From an uncultured Oribacterium sp. (GTDB lineage Bacteria > Bacillota > Clostridia > Lachnospirales > Lachnospiraceae), in NCBI GenBank assembly GCA_934279105.1, contig CAKQWR010000036.1, positions 1 to 14,210 on the forward strand: a stretch of DNA of 14,210 bases. The letters are read 5' to 3'. The translations under genes were made by a program, and so were the position numbers. The notes beneath the pieces are model-generated. The model was not told the origin of the DNA, did no database searches, and saw nothing but the letters and a program-made list of their open reading frames with translations. Within the stretch, counting starts at the first letter, position 1. Each line of letters begins with the position of its first letter. This document shows, one piece after another, positions 1-7,271 of the stretch.

Positions 1-618
1 GGCGAGAAGGCGGATATCGACAGCCGTGTCGCTGAGATCAAGAAGCAGATCGAGACCACAACTTCTGATTTCGACCGCGAGAAGCTCCAGGAGAGACTGG
101 CAAAGCTCGCTGGTGGTGTCGCTGTCATCAAGGTCGGTGCAGCCACTGAGACTGAAATGAAGGAAGCAAAGCTTCGTATGGAAGATGCCCTGAACGCAAC
201 TCGTGCCGCAGTGGAAGAGGGCGTCATCGCAGGTGGCGGATCCGCTTATATCCACGCACAGGATGCGGTCAAGAAGGTCGTTGAGTCTCTGGAAGGTGAC
301 GAGAAGACCGGTGCAAAAATCGTTTACAAGGCACTGGAAGCTCCACTGTTCACCATCGCTTCAAACGCAGGCCTTGAGGGTGCTGTGATCGTGAACAACG
401 TACAGAACACCGAGGTTGGTCATGGCTTCGATGCACTTCACGAGGAGTATGTCGACATGCTCGAGACCGGTATTCTGGATCCTGCAAAGGTAACCAGAAC
501 CGCTCTTCAGAACGCAGCTTCTGTTGCTTCTACACTTCTTACAACCGAGAGCGTTGTCGCAGACATTAAGGAGCCGGCTCCAGCGATGCCAGCACAGCCA
601 CAGGGCGGAATGTACTAA
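1..618 (+). CDS. groL: Chaperonin GroEL (60 kDa), C-terminal part, cut by window start
   Basis: This is the last 205 codons of GroEL, the cytosolic ATP-driven folding chamber that works with GroES. The frame is open from base 1, so the gene starts upstream of the window; a full family member is about 540 residues, so roughly the last 38% is seen. Recognisable family sequence includes [20 protein letters not shown], then [15 protein letters not shown] (the second part of the ATP-binding equatorial domain) and [31 protein letters not shown] near the end. The C-terminal tail is short and ends QPQGGMY, a reduced version of the Gly-Met-rich tail seen in many GroELs. The stop is followed after about 20 bases by a terminator, so groEL ends its transcription unit. 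groES would be expected upstream but lies outside the window. I am very sure of the family. Confidence 0.97.
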   Translation, partial: GEKADIDSRVAEIKKQIETTTSDFDREKLQERLAKLAGGVAVIKVGAATETEMKEAKLRMEDALNATRAAVEEGVIAGGGSAYIHAQDAVKKVVESLEGDEKTGAKIVYKALEAPLFTIASNAGLEGAVIVNNVQNTEVGHGFDALHEEYVDMLETGILDPAKVTRTALQNAASVASTLLTTESVVADIKEPAPAMPAQPQGGMY

Positions 619-640
619 TCAAATAAAAAGAGTTATAATA

Positions 641-673
641 AAGGTCCGGACTGCATTTGCGGCCCGGACTTTT
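641..673 (+). terminator. Intrinsic terminator after groEL
   Basis: A 9-bp stem pairs AAGGTCCGG (641-649) with CCGGACTTT (664-672), with one G-U pair, around a 14-base loop. It ends in a short run of four T. It sits 22 bases after the groEL stop, where a terminator is expected. The T run is short, so some read-through into the next gene is possible. Confidence 0.75.
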
Positions 674-794
674 GTGGATAATGATGACAGTCTGACGGGA
701 ACATCGGACGAAGAATGTATGCGAACAGATAGGTTGCGCGAGAAGATGTTTGACTGGCAGAGACATTGACCGACAGAACAGGAGGAGACAACAG

Positions 795-1286
795 ATGGAT
801 GATTATATCGAGCACATGACGAAGGGAAAGCAGCCAGCGTACTGGACGGTTCTTCTCGTGGTGGCAGGGGCACTTTCCGTGCTGTCGCTCCTGTTTGCGT
901 TTTATAATGTTTTCGGCATTCTGCTGTTCATCGTGATAAGTCTCGGTACCTATGTGGTCTGGCTTTTTTCGAAGGTGGAGTATGAGTACACCTATGTCGG
1001 TGGCGGCTTTACGATGGACCAGATTCTCAATAAGACCCGTCGCCGTCAGATCGTAGATACCAATGCATCGGAGCTGATTGTACTGGCTCCACAGAATTCG
1101 GATGCAGTGAAGTCAGAGCTTCATGGTGCGAAAGTGATCGATTGTGCGGGTGACTGTCCACAGGATCGAAAGTATGGTTATATCTATAACCGTGCAGGAC
1201 AGAAGACCTGCATGTATATCGAAGTAACCGATACATTTCTTCGGGAAGCACGCAGATGCACCCCGCAGAAGGTAAAACAGTGGTGA
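795..1286 (+). CDS. Small two-helix membrane protein, DUF6106-like, function unknown
   Basis: A 163-residue protein of unknown function. The ATG at 795 is chosen because GGAGGAG (781-787) lies 7 bases before it; a TTG at 750 in the same frame lacks such a site. After a short polar N-terminus there are two hydrophobic segments at about residues 17-36 and 39-59, separated only by a few residues (FAFYNVF), so a helical hairpin with both ends in the cytoplasm is likely. The remaining ~100 residues are soluble and basic, with YEYTYVGGGFTMDQI, a KTRRRQIV patch, and SELIVLAP. From memory this pattern resembles DUF6106 proteins of Lachnospiraceae; I could not check it. The gene stands alone between two terminators, so its neighbours groEL and guaB say little about its role. 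Confidence 0.85.
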   Translation: MDDYIEHMTKGKQPAYWTVLLVVAGALSVLSLLFAFYNVFGILLFIVISLGTYVVWLFSKVEYEYTYVGGGFTMDQILNKTRRRQIVDTNASELIVLAPQNSDAVKSELHGAKVIDCAGDCPQDRKYGYIYNRAGQKTCMYIEVTDTFLREARRCTPQKVKQW

Positions 1287-1311
1287 AATAGTGTCGATTT
1301 AGAGTGAAAGA

Positions 1312-1336
1312 CGGGTTGAAATTCAACCCGCCTTTT
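1312..1336 (+). terminator. Intrinsic terminator after the DUF6106-like gene
   Basis: CGGGTTGAA (1312-1320) pairs perfectly with TTCAACCCG (1322-1330), followed by CC and four T. It lies 25 bases after the stop of the membrane protein gene. The loop must open a few of the inner A-T pairs. The -35 box of the guaB promoter lies inside this hairpin. Confidence 0.75.
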
Positions 1337-1344
1337 GTTATACT
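1316..1344 (+). promoter_or_regulatory. Candidate guaB promoter (-35 TTGAAA, 17 bp, -10 TATACT)
   Basis: TTGAAA at 1316-1321 and TATACT at 1339-1344 are separated by exactly 17 bases. They match the housekeeping sigma consensus at 5 of 6 positions each. Transcription would start near 1351 and give a guaB leader of about 37 bases, too short for a riboswitch. The -35 box overlaps the terminator stem of the gene upstream. Confidence 0.6.
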
Positions 1345-1387
1345 CGTTTAAATTTTGAAATGTAGCGATTTGAAAGGAGATTCTTCT

Positions 1388-2854
1388 ATGGCCAAGATTA
1401 TCGGTGATGGTATTACGTTTGATGATGTACTGCTGGTTCCGCAGTATTCTGAGGTTGTTCCGAACGAAATCGACGTTTCCACCTATCTTACGAAGTCAAT
1501 TCATCTTAACATTCCGTTCCTTTCTGCAGGTATGGATACTGTTACAGAGCATCAGATGGCGATTGCCATGGCACGTTGCGGTGGTATCGGTATCATCCAT
1601 AAGAATATGTCGATCGAGCAGCAGGCTGAAGAAGTTGACATGGTTAAGCGTTCCGAGAACGGCGTTATCACCGATCCGTTCTTCTTGAGTGCAGAGCACA
1701 CCCTGAAGGATGCAAATGATCTCATGGCGAAGTTCCGTATCTCCGGCGTGCCGATCACCGAGGGCAGAAAGCTCATCGGTATCATCACAAACCGTGACCT
1801 CGTTTTCGAGGAGGATTACACGAAGAAGATCAAGGAGTGCATGACGAGTGAGAACCTCGTAACGGCGAAGGAAGGCACCACTCTCGAAGAGGCGAAGCAG
1901 ATCCTGGCACGTGCGAAGGTAGAGAAGCTTCCGATCATTGATGATGATGGAAACCTGAAGGGACTCATCACCATCAAGGATATCGAGAAGCAGATGAAGT
2001 ATCCGAACGCTGCGAAGGACTCTCAGGGCAGACTTCTCTGCGGTGCTGCACTCGGTATTACAGCAAACGTTGTCGATCGTGCACAGGAACTGATCAACGC
2101 ACATGTTGACGTCGTCGTTCTCGACTCTGCACATGGCCATAGTGCAAACGTTCTGAAGTGCGTAAGCATGCTGAAGGATAAGTTCCCGGATCTCCAGATC
2201 ATCGCTGGTAACGTAGCAACCGGTGAAGCAACCGAGGCTCTCATCAAGGCCGGCGCGGATTGCGTAAAGATCGGTATCGGACCTGGTTCCATCTGTACCA
2301 CTCGTGTCGTAGCTGGTATCGGTGTTCCACAGGTATCCGCTGTTATGAATGCGTTTGAGGTAGCAGATAAGTATGGTATCCCAATCATCGCCGATGGTGG
2401 TATTCAGTACTCCGGTGATGTTGTGAAGGCCATCGCTGCCGGTGGCAGCACAGTTATGATGGGTTCTGTATTCGCGGGCTGCGACGAGGCACCGGGCGAG
2501 TTCGAGCTCTACCAGGGCCGTAAGTACAAGGTATACCGTGGCATGGGATCTCTCGGCGCGATGAAGCAGAAGAATGGTTCTGCAGATCGTTATTTCCAGT
2601 CCAATGCGAAGAAGCTCGTACCAGAGGGTGTCGAGGGTCGTGTTGCATATAAGGGCCGCGTAGAAGATACCATCTTCCAGTTTGTCGGTGGCCTCCGTGC
2701 AGGTATGGGCTACTGTGGTGCGAAGGATATCACAACGCTTCAGCATAACAGCCAGTTCGTGAAGATCTCCAGCGCTTCTCTCAAGGAGTCACACCCGCAT
2801 GATATTCATATCACGAAGGAAGCACCGAACTACTCCGTAGAGAACAACGACTAA
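1388..2854 (+). CDS. guaB: Inosine-5'-monophosphate dehydrogenase
   Basis: IMP dehydrogenase oxidises IMP to XMP with NAD+, the first step from IMP to GMP, in the cytosol as a tetramer or octamer. The protein is 488 residues, the normal bacterial length. The ATG at 1388 follows AAGGAGA (1374-1380) by 7 bases; an upstream in-frame TTG at 1355 has no such site and lies beside the predicted transcription start. The N-terminus [20 protein letters not shown] is typical. Two CBS domains occupy about residues 93-205. The catalytic loop GPGSICTTR places the nucleophile at Cys303. GMGSLGAM and the flap [14 protein letters not shown] follow at the usual distance. The gene has its own promoter and is followed by a hairpin repeat and then a terminator. 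The stop codon's last base is also the first base of that repeat. guaA is not adjacent. Confidence 0.98.
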   Translation: MAKIIGDGITFDDVLLVPQYSEVVPNEIDVSTYLTKSIHLNIPFLSAGMDTVTEHQMAIAMARCGGIGIIHKNMSIEQQAEEVDMVKRSENGVITDPFFLSAEHTLKDANDLMAKFRISGVPITEGRKLIGIITNRDLVFEEDYTKKIKECMTSENLVTAKEGTTLEEAKQILARAKVEKLPIIDDDGNLKGLITIKDIEKQMKYPNAAKDSQGRLLCGAALGITANVVDRAQELINAHVDVVVLDSAHGHSANVLKCVSMLKDKFPDLQIIAGNVATGEATEALIKAGADCVKIGIGPGSICTTRVVAGIGVPQVSAVMNAFEVADKYGIPIIADGGIQYSGDVVKAIAAGGSTVMMGSVFAGCDEAPGEFELYQGRKYKVYRGMGSLGAMKQKNGSADRYFQSNAKKLVPEGVEGRVAYKGRVEDTIFQFVGGLRAGMGYCGAKDITTLQHNSQFVKISSASLKESHPHDIHITKEAPNYSVENND

Positions 2855-2929
2855 GAGTTTGTATCAGCAGACTCTGGAACGACCTCCGGCAGAGCTGTGC
2901 TCTGTTCCCCGTAGGGGCTAAAGTAGGGC
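2854..2929 (+). repeat. Multi-hairpin intergenic repeat, copy 1 (no H4 module)
   Basis: Copy 1 of an element found three times in full here. H1 pairs AGAGTTTGT (2854-2862) with GCAGACTCT (2867-2875) around ATCA. H2 pairs GGCAGAGC (2888-2895) with GCTCTGTT (2899-2906). H3 is CCCC-GTA-GGGG (2907-2917). Compared with the copies at 9685 and 14104, several stem bases differ, but each change leaves a G-U or Watson-Crick pair. After H3 it reads GCTAAAGTAGGGC, which equals the two ends of the H4 module of the 14104 copy joined with the middle missing. The element is on the sense strand of guaB, directly after its stop. Confidence 0.85.
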
Positions 2930-2956
2930 TGGTTCCGTTATGTTACAAAGTACTTG

Positions 2957-2987
2957 AAAGGTCAGGCTTTTATGGCCTGGCCTTTTT
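2957..2987 (+). terminator. Intrinsic terminator after guaB
   Basis: AAAGGTCAGGC (2957-2967) pairs with GCCTGGCCTTT (2975-2985) with one U-G pair, followed by a T-rich run. It lies only 24 bases before the nadE start, so it also separates nadE from guaB. An in-frame TTG upstream of this hairpin (2954) would put the terminator inside a longer nadE and is therefore not taken as the start. Confidence 0.8.
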
Positions 2988-3010
2988 CCTTTATTCCGAA
3001 AGAGTGTACT

Positions 3011-5038
3011 ATGATTGAAGGATTCCTGCGTGTGGCTGTGTCCACACCGAAAATCAAAGTTGCTGATGTGCGATATAATACAGATGCTGTTCTTCGCGAT
3101 ATCGAAGAGGCAGATCATCAGGGTGTCGCACTGCTTGTGTTTCCCGAGCTGGTGCTGACCGCATATACCTGTGGAGATTTATTCCATCAGACCATTCTGA
3201 TCGAGAAAGCCGCTGCAGCGCTGGATGAAATTGCAGAGGCGACGCGTCGTGTGAACCTGGTGGCGGTCGTCGGCGTTCCGTATATGGTTGACCACAAGCT
3301 CTATAACTGTGCGGCGGTGCTGCACGCGGGATACATCATTGCGCTGATTCCGAAGAAAAATCTGCCGAACTACAGTGAGTTTTATGAGCGCCGCTGGTTT
3401 ACGCCGGGACAGGCACATGCAGTGAAGCTCGCACACCGCTCTGTGACCACAGGGGAGACGTACGAGATTCCGTTTGGTATGAATATTCTCGTAGAAGCAG
3501 CGGATCGTCCGGACTTCCGCCTCGCATGTGAGATCTGCGAGGATGTCTGGGTACCGAATCCACCATCTACCCGTCATGCGCTTGTTGGTGCTACTGTAAT
3601 TGCAAATACCTCTGCTTCCGATGAAACGGTTGGGAAAGACAGTTATCGTCGTGAGCTCATCTGCTCGACCAGTGCACGTCTCGTTTCGGTATACTGTTAT
3701 GCCAATGCTGGTGAGGGGGAGTCTACCACGGACCTCGTTTTCGGTGGACAGGATATCATCGCTGAAAATGGCTCCATCGTAAAGGAAGGCAAGCGTTTTG
3801 ATACCGGACTCTACATTGCGGACGTCGATCTCCAGCGCATCATGCAGGAGCGCGCACGTATGACGACCTTTCCGGACATCGATGATGAGTTGCGGGCTGC
3901 GTATACGGTGGTCAAGTTCAGCTTCGCACAGTCGGCGAGATGCGGTGAAGAAACCGGGACATTGGCAGAACAGCTGACGGCAGATGCGGCAGATCTTCGT
4001 CGTTACATTGATCCGAAGCCTTTCGTACCTGGAAATGTAGCGGAGAGAAATGCGCGCTGTGATGAAATCTTTACGATTCAGGCACTCGGACTGAAGAAGC
4101 GTCTGGAGCATACCGGATGCCAGGCAGCCGTGATCGGTATCTCCGGAGGGTTGGATTCGACGCTCGCGCTTCTGGTAACCGCGCGTGCCTTCGATATGCT
4201 GGGCATCCCGCGCGAGAAGATCATTTCCGTAACCATGCCGGCCTTCGGTACGACGGACCGTACCTATAACAACGCCGTTACGCTGACGAATCGTCTACAT
4301 GCGACACTTCGCGAAATCAACATCAAGGCGTCTGTGCTGCAGCATTTCGAGGATATCGGGCATGATCCGGAGGACCATTCCGTGGTCTATGAAAATGCGC
4401 AGGCACGTGAACGAACGCAGATTCTCATGGACATCGCGAATCAGACGAACGGGCTTGTCATCGGTACAGGTGATCTCAGTGAGCTCGCGCTTGGCTGGGC
4501 GACCTACAATGCCGATCATATGTCCATGTACGGGGTCAATGCAGGCGTTCCGAAAACACTGGTGCGTTACCTGGTAAAATATGTCGCCGATACATCGGAG
4601 GATGCAGATCTTGCGCACTGTCTTAATGATATCTTCGACACGCCGGTCAGTCCGGAGCTCCTTCCGCCGACCGGGGACGGTCAGATCAGCCAGAAGACGG
4701 AGAATCTCGTAGGCCCGTATGAGCTTCATGACTTCTTTCTGTATCAGATCCTGCGTTATGGTTTCCGTCCGCGGAAGGTCTATGCGCTGGCGCTTCACGC
4801 CTTCACGAAGGAGAATCAGGAGATGGCCGGAATTACGCATGCGGACATCTATGACGAAGCGACGATTCTGAAGTGGCTCCGCAAGTTCTACTGGCGCTTC
4901 TTCTCACAGCAGTTTAAGCGCTCCTGTCTTCCGGATGGCCCGAAGGTCGGTTCGATTGCGGTTTCTCCACGTGGCGACCTCCGTATGCCGAGTGATGCAG
5001 CCGCACAGCTCTGGATCGACGAACTGAAGGAACTTTAA
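3011..5038 (+). CDS. nadE: Glutamine-dependent NAD+ synthetase (two-domain)
   Basis: It makes NAD+ from deamido-NAD+, ATP and glutamine, the last step of NAD synthesis, in the cytosol. The 675-residue protein has the two-domain form. The N-terminal nitrilase-fold glutaminase (about 5-285) shows the Glu-Lys-Cys triad: Glu46 in VFPELVLTAYTCGDL, Lys115 in IPKKNLPNYSEFYERRWF and Cys176 in CEICEDVWVP. The C-terminal synthetase domain carries the ATP pyrophosphatase P-loop SGGLDS at 378-383, then GTGDLSELALGW and HMSMYGVNAGVPKTLVRYL. The ATG at 3011 gives MIEGFLRVAV, the expected start of this family. Its ribosome binding site (AAAGAG) is weaker than most here. I see no clear promoter in the 24 bases between the guaB terminator and the start. 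A strong terminator follows. With intact glutaminase residues it should use glutamine rather than ammonia alone. Confidence 0.97.
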   Translation: MIEGFLRVAVSTPKIKVADVRYNTDAVLRDIEEADHQGVALLVFPELVLTAYTCGDLFHQTILIEKAAAALDEIAEATRRVNLVAVVGVPYMVDHKLYNCAAVLHAGYIIALIPKKNLPNYSEFYERRWFTPGQAHAVKLAHRSVTTGETYEIPFGMNILVEAADRPDFRLACEICEDVWVPNPPSTRHALVGATVIANTSASDETVGKDSYRRELICSTSARLVSVYCYANAGEGESTTDLVFGGQDIIAENGSIVKEGKRFDTGLYIADVDLQRIMQERARMTTFPDIDDELRAAYTVVKFSFAQSARCGEETGTLAEQLTADAADLRRYIDPKPFVPGNVAERNARCDEIFTIQALGLKKRLEHTGCQAAVIGISGGLDSTLALLVTARAFDMLGIPREKIISVTMPAFGTTDRTYNNAVTLTNRLHATLREINIKASVLQHFEDIGHDPEDHSVVYENAQARERTQILMDIANQTNGLVIGTGDLSELALGWATYNADHMSMYGVNAGVPKTLVRYLVKYVADTSEDADLAHCLNDIFDTPVSPELLPPTGDGQISQKTENLVGPYELHDFFLYQILRYGFRPRKVYALALHAFTKENQEMAGITHADIYDEATILKWLRKFYWRFFSQQFKRSCLPDGPKVGSIAVSPRGDLRMPSDAAAQLWIDELKEL

Positions 5039-5057
5039 ATTCAGAGATGAAGATGGT

Positions 5058-5112
5058 GTGACCATCGTGCAACCGGAGGAACACCGGGAAACACGGTGGT
5101 CACGATTTTTTT
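5058..5112 (+). terminator. Intrinsic terminator after nadE
   Basis: GTGACCATCGTG (5058-5069) pairs over 12 bp, with one U-G pair, with CACGGTGGTCAC (5092-5103). The loop contains a further small CCGG/CCGG stem. Seven T follow at 5106-5112. This is one of the strongest terminators in the window. Confidence 0.9.
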
Positions 5113-5138
5113 GATGAAGAAAAGGTGTGTACTATAAC
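5111..5138 (+). promoter_or_regulatory. Candidate promoter for the RNA methyltransferase gene
   Basis: TTGATG (5111-5116) and TATAAC (5133-5138) are 16 bases apart; the -35 box begins within the T run of the nadE terminator. It would start a leader of about 120 bases before the methyltransferase gene. That leader (to 5263) is AT-rich and holds no other gene or clear structure that I can see. A second, weaker possibility is TTGAAA at 5182. Confidence 0.45.
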
Positions 5139-5263
5139 CCGGCGTTTTCACTGAGGTATTTCAATTGTTTTAACGAATGACTTGAAATCCATGGATAAAC
5201 GAGCACTATTAATAATGCACACCCTTCGATTTTTTAGCGTGTTCATGTATTTTGGAGGAACTT

Positions 5264-6091
5264 TTGGAACGAATTACATCTACTGGAAATAAATTAATCA
5301 GAGAGGTGCGAGACCTGGAGAAAAAGGCGCGGACACGCCGTGAAAGCGGTCTGTTCATCGCAGAGGGCGAGCGTTTATGCAGCGAGATTCCGGTATCGTA
5401 TATCGAACGGCTCTTTGTGGCCGAAGACTACAGCGGTCGTATGCCGGCATTTCGGAAGGATGCATCCGGTCTGAACGAAGGCCACTCAGAAGCCGGGATG
5501 AAGGCAATCAACACAGCTGCTCCGAAAATTTTTGAAGTACCGCGTGAACTGATGGAGCATATGTCCGATACGAAAAACAGTCAGGGTATCCTGGCAGTGG
5601 TGCGGCAGAAAGAATACACTACGCTTAAGGGCGATTTTTTTCTGATCCTCGACACCCTGCAGGACCCGGGAAACATGGGTACCATTTTCCGAACCGCAGA
5701 GGCGGCCGGCGTGGATGGTATCCTGATGAATCGTGACTGTGTGGACGTGTACTCCCCGAAGGTCGTTCGTGCGACGATGGGGGCGATGTTCCGTATGCCA
5801 TTTATGGTCACGGATGACCTGCCGGCAGAAATCAAACGAATGAAATCGCAGGGCGTACAGATATATGCTGCGCATCTCAAGGGAACAAAAAACCACTGGG
5901 AGTTTGATTACCATCAGCCGACCGCCTTTATGATCGGTAACGAGGGCAACGGCCTTCAGGATGAAATCGCTGCACTGGCAGACACGTATCTCCGTATCCC
6001 GATGATGGGACAGACGGAGTCGCTCAACGCAGGCGTCGCCGCATCCGTGCTGATGTACGAAACGTTACGTCAAAGAGTGTGTCATGCTTAG
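5264..6091 (+). CDS. TrmH/SpoU-family RNA 2'-O-methyltransferase
   Basis: It should transfer a methyl group from S-adenosylmethionine to a ribose 2'-OH in rRNA or tRNA. The start is taken as TTG 5264, because GGAGG (5254-5258) lies 5 bases before it; another TTG at 5252 overlaps that site. This gives 275 residues. Residues 8-40 (NKLIREVRDLEKKARTRRES) match the N-terminal substrate-binding region of the RlmB-like group. The three SpoU motifs of the trefoil-knot SPOUT fold are all visible: LDTLQDPGNMGTIFRTAEAAG (about 129-149), FMIGNEGNGL (222-231) and RIPMMGQTESLNAGVAASVL (244-263). The general type resembles Bacillus YsgA and RlmB, but the exact target nucleotide cannot be read from sequence. 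In many Firmicutes a YsgA-like gene precedes pheST; here it precedes argF instead. Confidence 0.93.
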   Translation: MERITSTGNKLIREVRDLEKKARTRRESGLFIAEGERLCSEIPVSYIERLFVAEDYSGRMPAFRKDASGLNEGHSEAGMKAINTAAPKIFEVPRELMEHMSDTKNSQGILAVVRQKEYTTLKGDFFLILDTLQDPGNMGTIFRTAEAAGVDGILMNRDCVDVYSPKVVRATMGAMFRMPFMVTDDLPAEIKRMKSQGVQIYAAHLKGTKNHWEFDYHQPTAFMIGNEGNGLQDEIAALADTYLRIPMMGQTESLNAGVAASVLMYETLRQRVCHA

Positions 6092-6104
6092 TTAAACGCC
6101 TGCT

Positions 6105-6233
6105 TTGAAAGGAGAAACATATCGGAGCTATGAGTCTTCAGCTCCGACGATAAAGAAAAGATGGCATCCTATGCGACGTGGCATGAGGCTATGGCGCGGT
6201 ATGCCTGATTATTAAGAAAGGGAGAGGAATCAG
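6105..6233 (+). promoter_or_regulatory. argF leader with hairpin and arginine-rich short ORF
   Basis: The 142 bases between the methyltransferase and argF hold several suggestive items. TTGAAA (6105-6110) and TATGAG (6129-6134) form a weak possible promoter with an 18-base spacer. TCGGAGCT (6122-6129) pairs perfectly with AGCTCCGA (6142-6149). A 14-codon ORF at 6171-6215 reads MRRGMRLWRGMPDY, with four arginines, and ends 18 bases before the argF ATG. A shorter ORF at 6130 reads MSLQLRR. None has an ideal ribosome binding site, and no terminator or known arginine-responsive element is recognised, so regulation is a hypothesis. Confidence 0.3.
6171..6215 (+). other. Possible arginine-rich leader peptide ORF (14 codons)
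   Basis: ATG at 6171 runs for 14 codons to TAA at 6213-6215: MRRGMRLWRGMPDY. Arginine codons are CGA, CGT, AGG and CGC, two of them right after the start. Its only upstream purine stretch is AAAGAAAAGA, 9 bases from the ATG. The position just before an arginine-biosynthesis gene is what makes it worth recording; the same composition could arise by chance. Confidence 0.25.
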
Positions 6234-7259
6234 ATGATTGATTTAACTGGACGCGACTTTTTGAAATTACTAGATTATACACCGGAGGAAATCAATTATC
6301 TCCTCGATGTTGCAGCTCGTCTGAAGGCGGAGAAGAAGGCCGGTGCGCAGCCGGGACAGAGTCTCCATAAGACAAGTTTTGCGGGCAAAAACATTGCCCT
6401 TATTTTTGAAAAGAATTCGACGAGAACGCGGTGCTCTTTTGAGGTAGCAGCGGCGGATCTCGGGATGGGCTCGACTTACCTCGATCCGACCAGTTCGCAG
6501 ATTGGAAACAAGGAATCGATTGCAGATACGGCACGTGTATTGAGCCGTATGTATGATGGTATCGAGTACCGTGGCTTCGGTCAGGATATTGTGGAGGAGC
6601 TTGCGAAATATAGTGATGTTCCGGTATGGAACGGCCTCACAAACGAGTTCCATCCGACACAGATGCTCGCCGATATGCTGACGATTCGTGAGCATCGCGG
6701 TGACCTGAAGGGTCAGAAACTGGTGTATATGGGTGATGCGCGTTACAACATGGCGGATTCATACATGGTTGTCTGTGCGAAGCTCGGCATGCATTTCGTC
6801 GCTTGTGCGCCGAAGGATTACTGGCCGAATCAGGATCTGATTGCGACCTGTCAGGCGGTAGCTGCTGAGACGGGTGCGACACTCAGCTTTACCGAGAATG
6901 TAGCAGAGGCATGCAAGGATGCGGACGTGATCTGCACCGATGTGTGGGTATCGATGGGCGAACCGGATGCGGTATGGGAGAAGCGTATTCATGATCTGAA
7001 GCCATATCAGGTGAATGCGGATGCGTTCAGTTATGCGAAGGAGGATGCAATCTTCCTGCATTGCCTGCCGGCCTTCCATGACACAAACACGAAGATCGGT
7101 AAGAAAATCTACGAAAAGTATGGCCTCACCGAGATGGAAGTAAGCAATGAAATTTTCGAAGGCCCGCACAGCGTCGTCTTCGACGAAGCTGAGAACCGTA
7201 TGCACACCATCAAGGCGGTCGTATATACAACCCTTGGTGGAGTTTGCATCAGCAGATAA
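6234..7259 (+). CDS. argF: Ornithine carbamoyltransferase
   Basis: It joins ornithine and carbamoyl phosphate to give citrulline in arginine biosynthesis (the same reaction runs in reverse in the arginine deiminase pathway). It acts in the cytosol, usually as a trimer. The ATG at 6234 follows a GGGAGAGG purine run. The 341-residue protein has the carbamoyl-phosphate loop STRTR at 62-66, [23 protein letters not shown] and the ornithine-site motif HCLP at 276-279. The C-terminus is unusual. After [17 protein letters not shown], where family members normally stop, it adds VCISR, encoded by a sequence identical to the first hairpin of the window's intergenic repeat. No other arg genes or arcA/arcC are adjacent, so a biosynthetic versus catabolic role is not settled by context. 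The following gene starts 12 bases on and is probably co-transcribed. Confidence 0.97.
   Translation: MIDLTGRDFLKLLDYTPEEINYLLDVAARLKAEKKAGAQPGQSLHKTSFAGKNIALIFEKNSTRTRCSFEVAAADLGMGSTYLDPTSSQIGNKESIADTARVLSRMYDGIEYRGFGQDIVEELAKYSDVPVWNGLTNEFHPTQMLADMLTIREHRGDLKGQKLVYMGDARYNMADSYMVVCAKLGMHFVACAPKDYWPNQDLIATCQAVAAETGATLSFTENVAEACKDADVICTDVWVSMGEPDAVWEKRIHDLKPYQVNADAFSYAKEDAIFLHCLPAFHDTNTKIGKKIYEKYGLTEMEVSNEIFEGPHSVVFDEAENRMHTIKAVVYTTLGGVCISR
7239..7256 (+). repeat. Fragment of the multi-hairpin repeat (H1 only), inside the argF 3' end
   Basis: The 16 bases GGAGTTTGCATCAGCA match the H1 5' arm, loop and first part of the 3' arm of the copy at 9685. The next two bases (GA) match the copy at 2854. 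The rest of the element is missing: the sequence then runs into the argF stop at 7257-7259. It encodes the last residues of argF. Confidence 0.7.
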
Positions 7260-7271
7260 TATAGGAGTTTT

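Noticed and set aside
750..794. Longer membrane protein beginning at TTG 750
   Set aside because: No ribosome site fits; GGAGGAG sits 7 bases before the ATG at 795.
1496..2746. Open frame of 416 codons on the strand opposite guaB
   Set aside because: It lies wholly inside a certain gene, has no ribosome site or family resemblance, and its low complexity of hydrophobic and cysteine residues is what the reverse strand of GC-biased codons gives.
2954..3010. Longer NadE beginning at TTG 2954
   Set aside because: The extra codons are the guaB terminator hairpin; ATG 3011 gives the normal family N-terminus.
3179..4111. Open frame of 310 codons opposite nadE
   Set aside because: It is a shadow of the strongly recognised NadE glutaminase domain, with no family features of its own.
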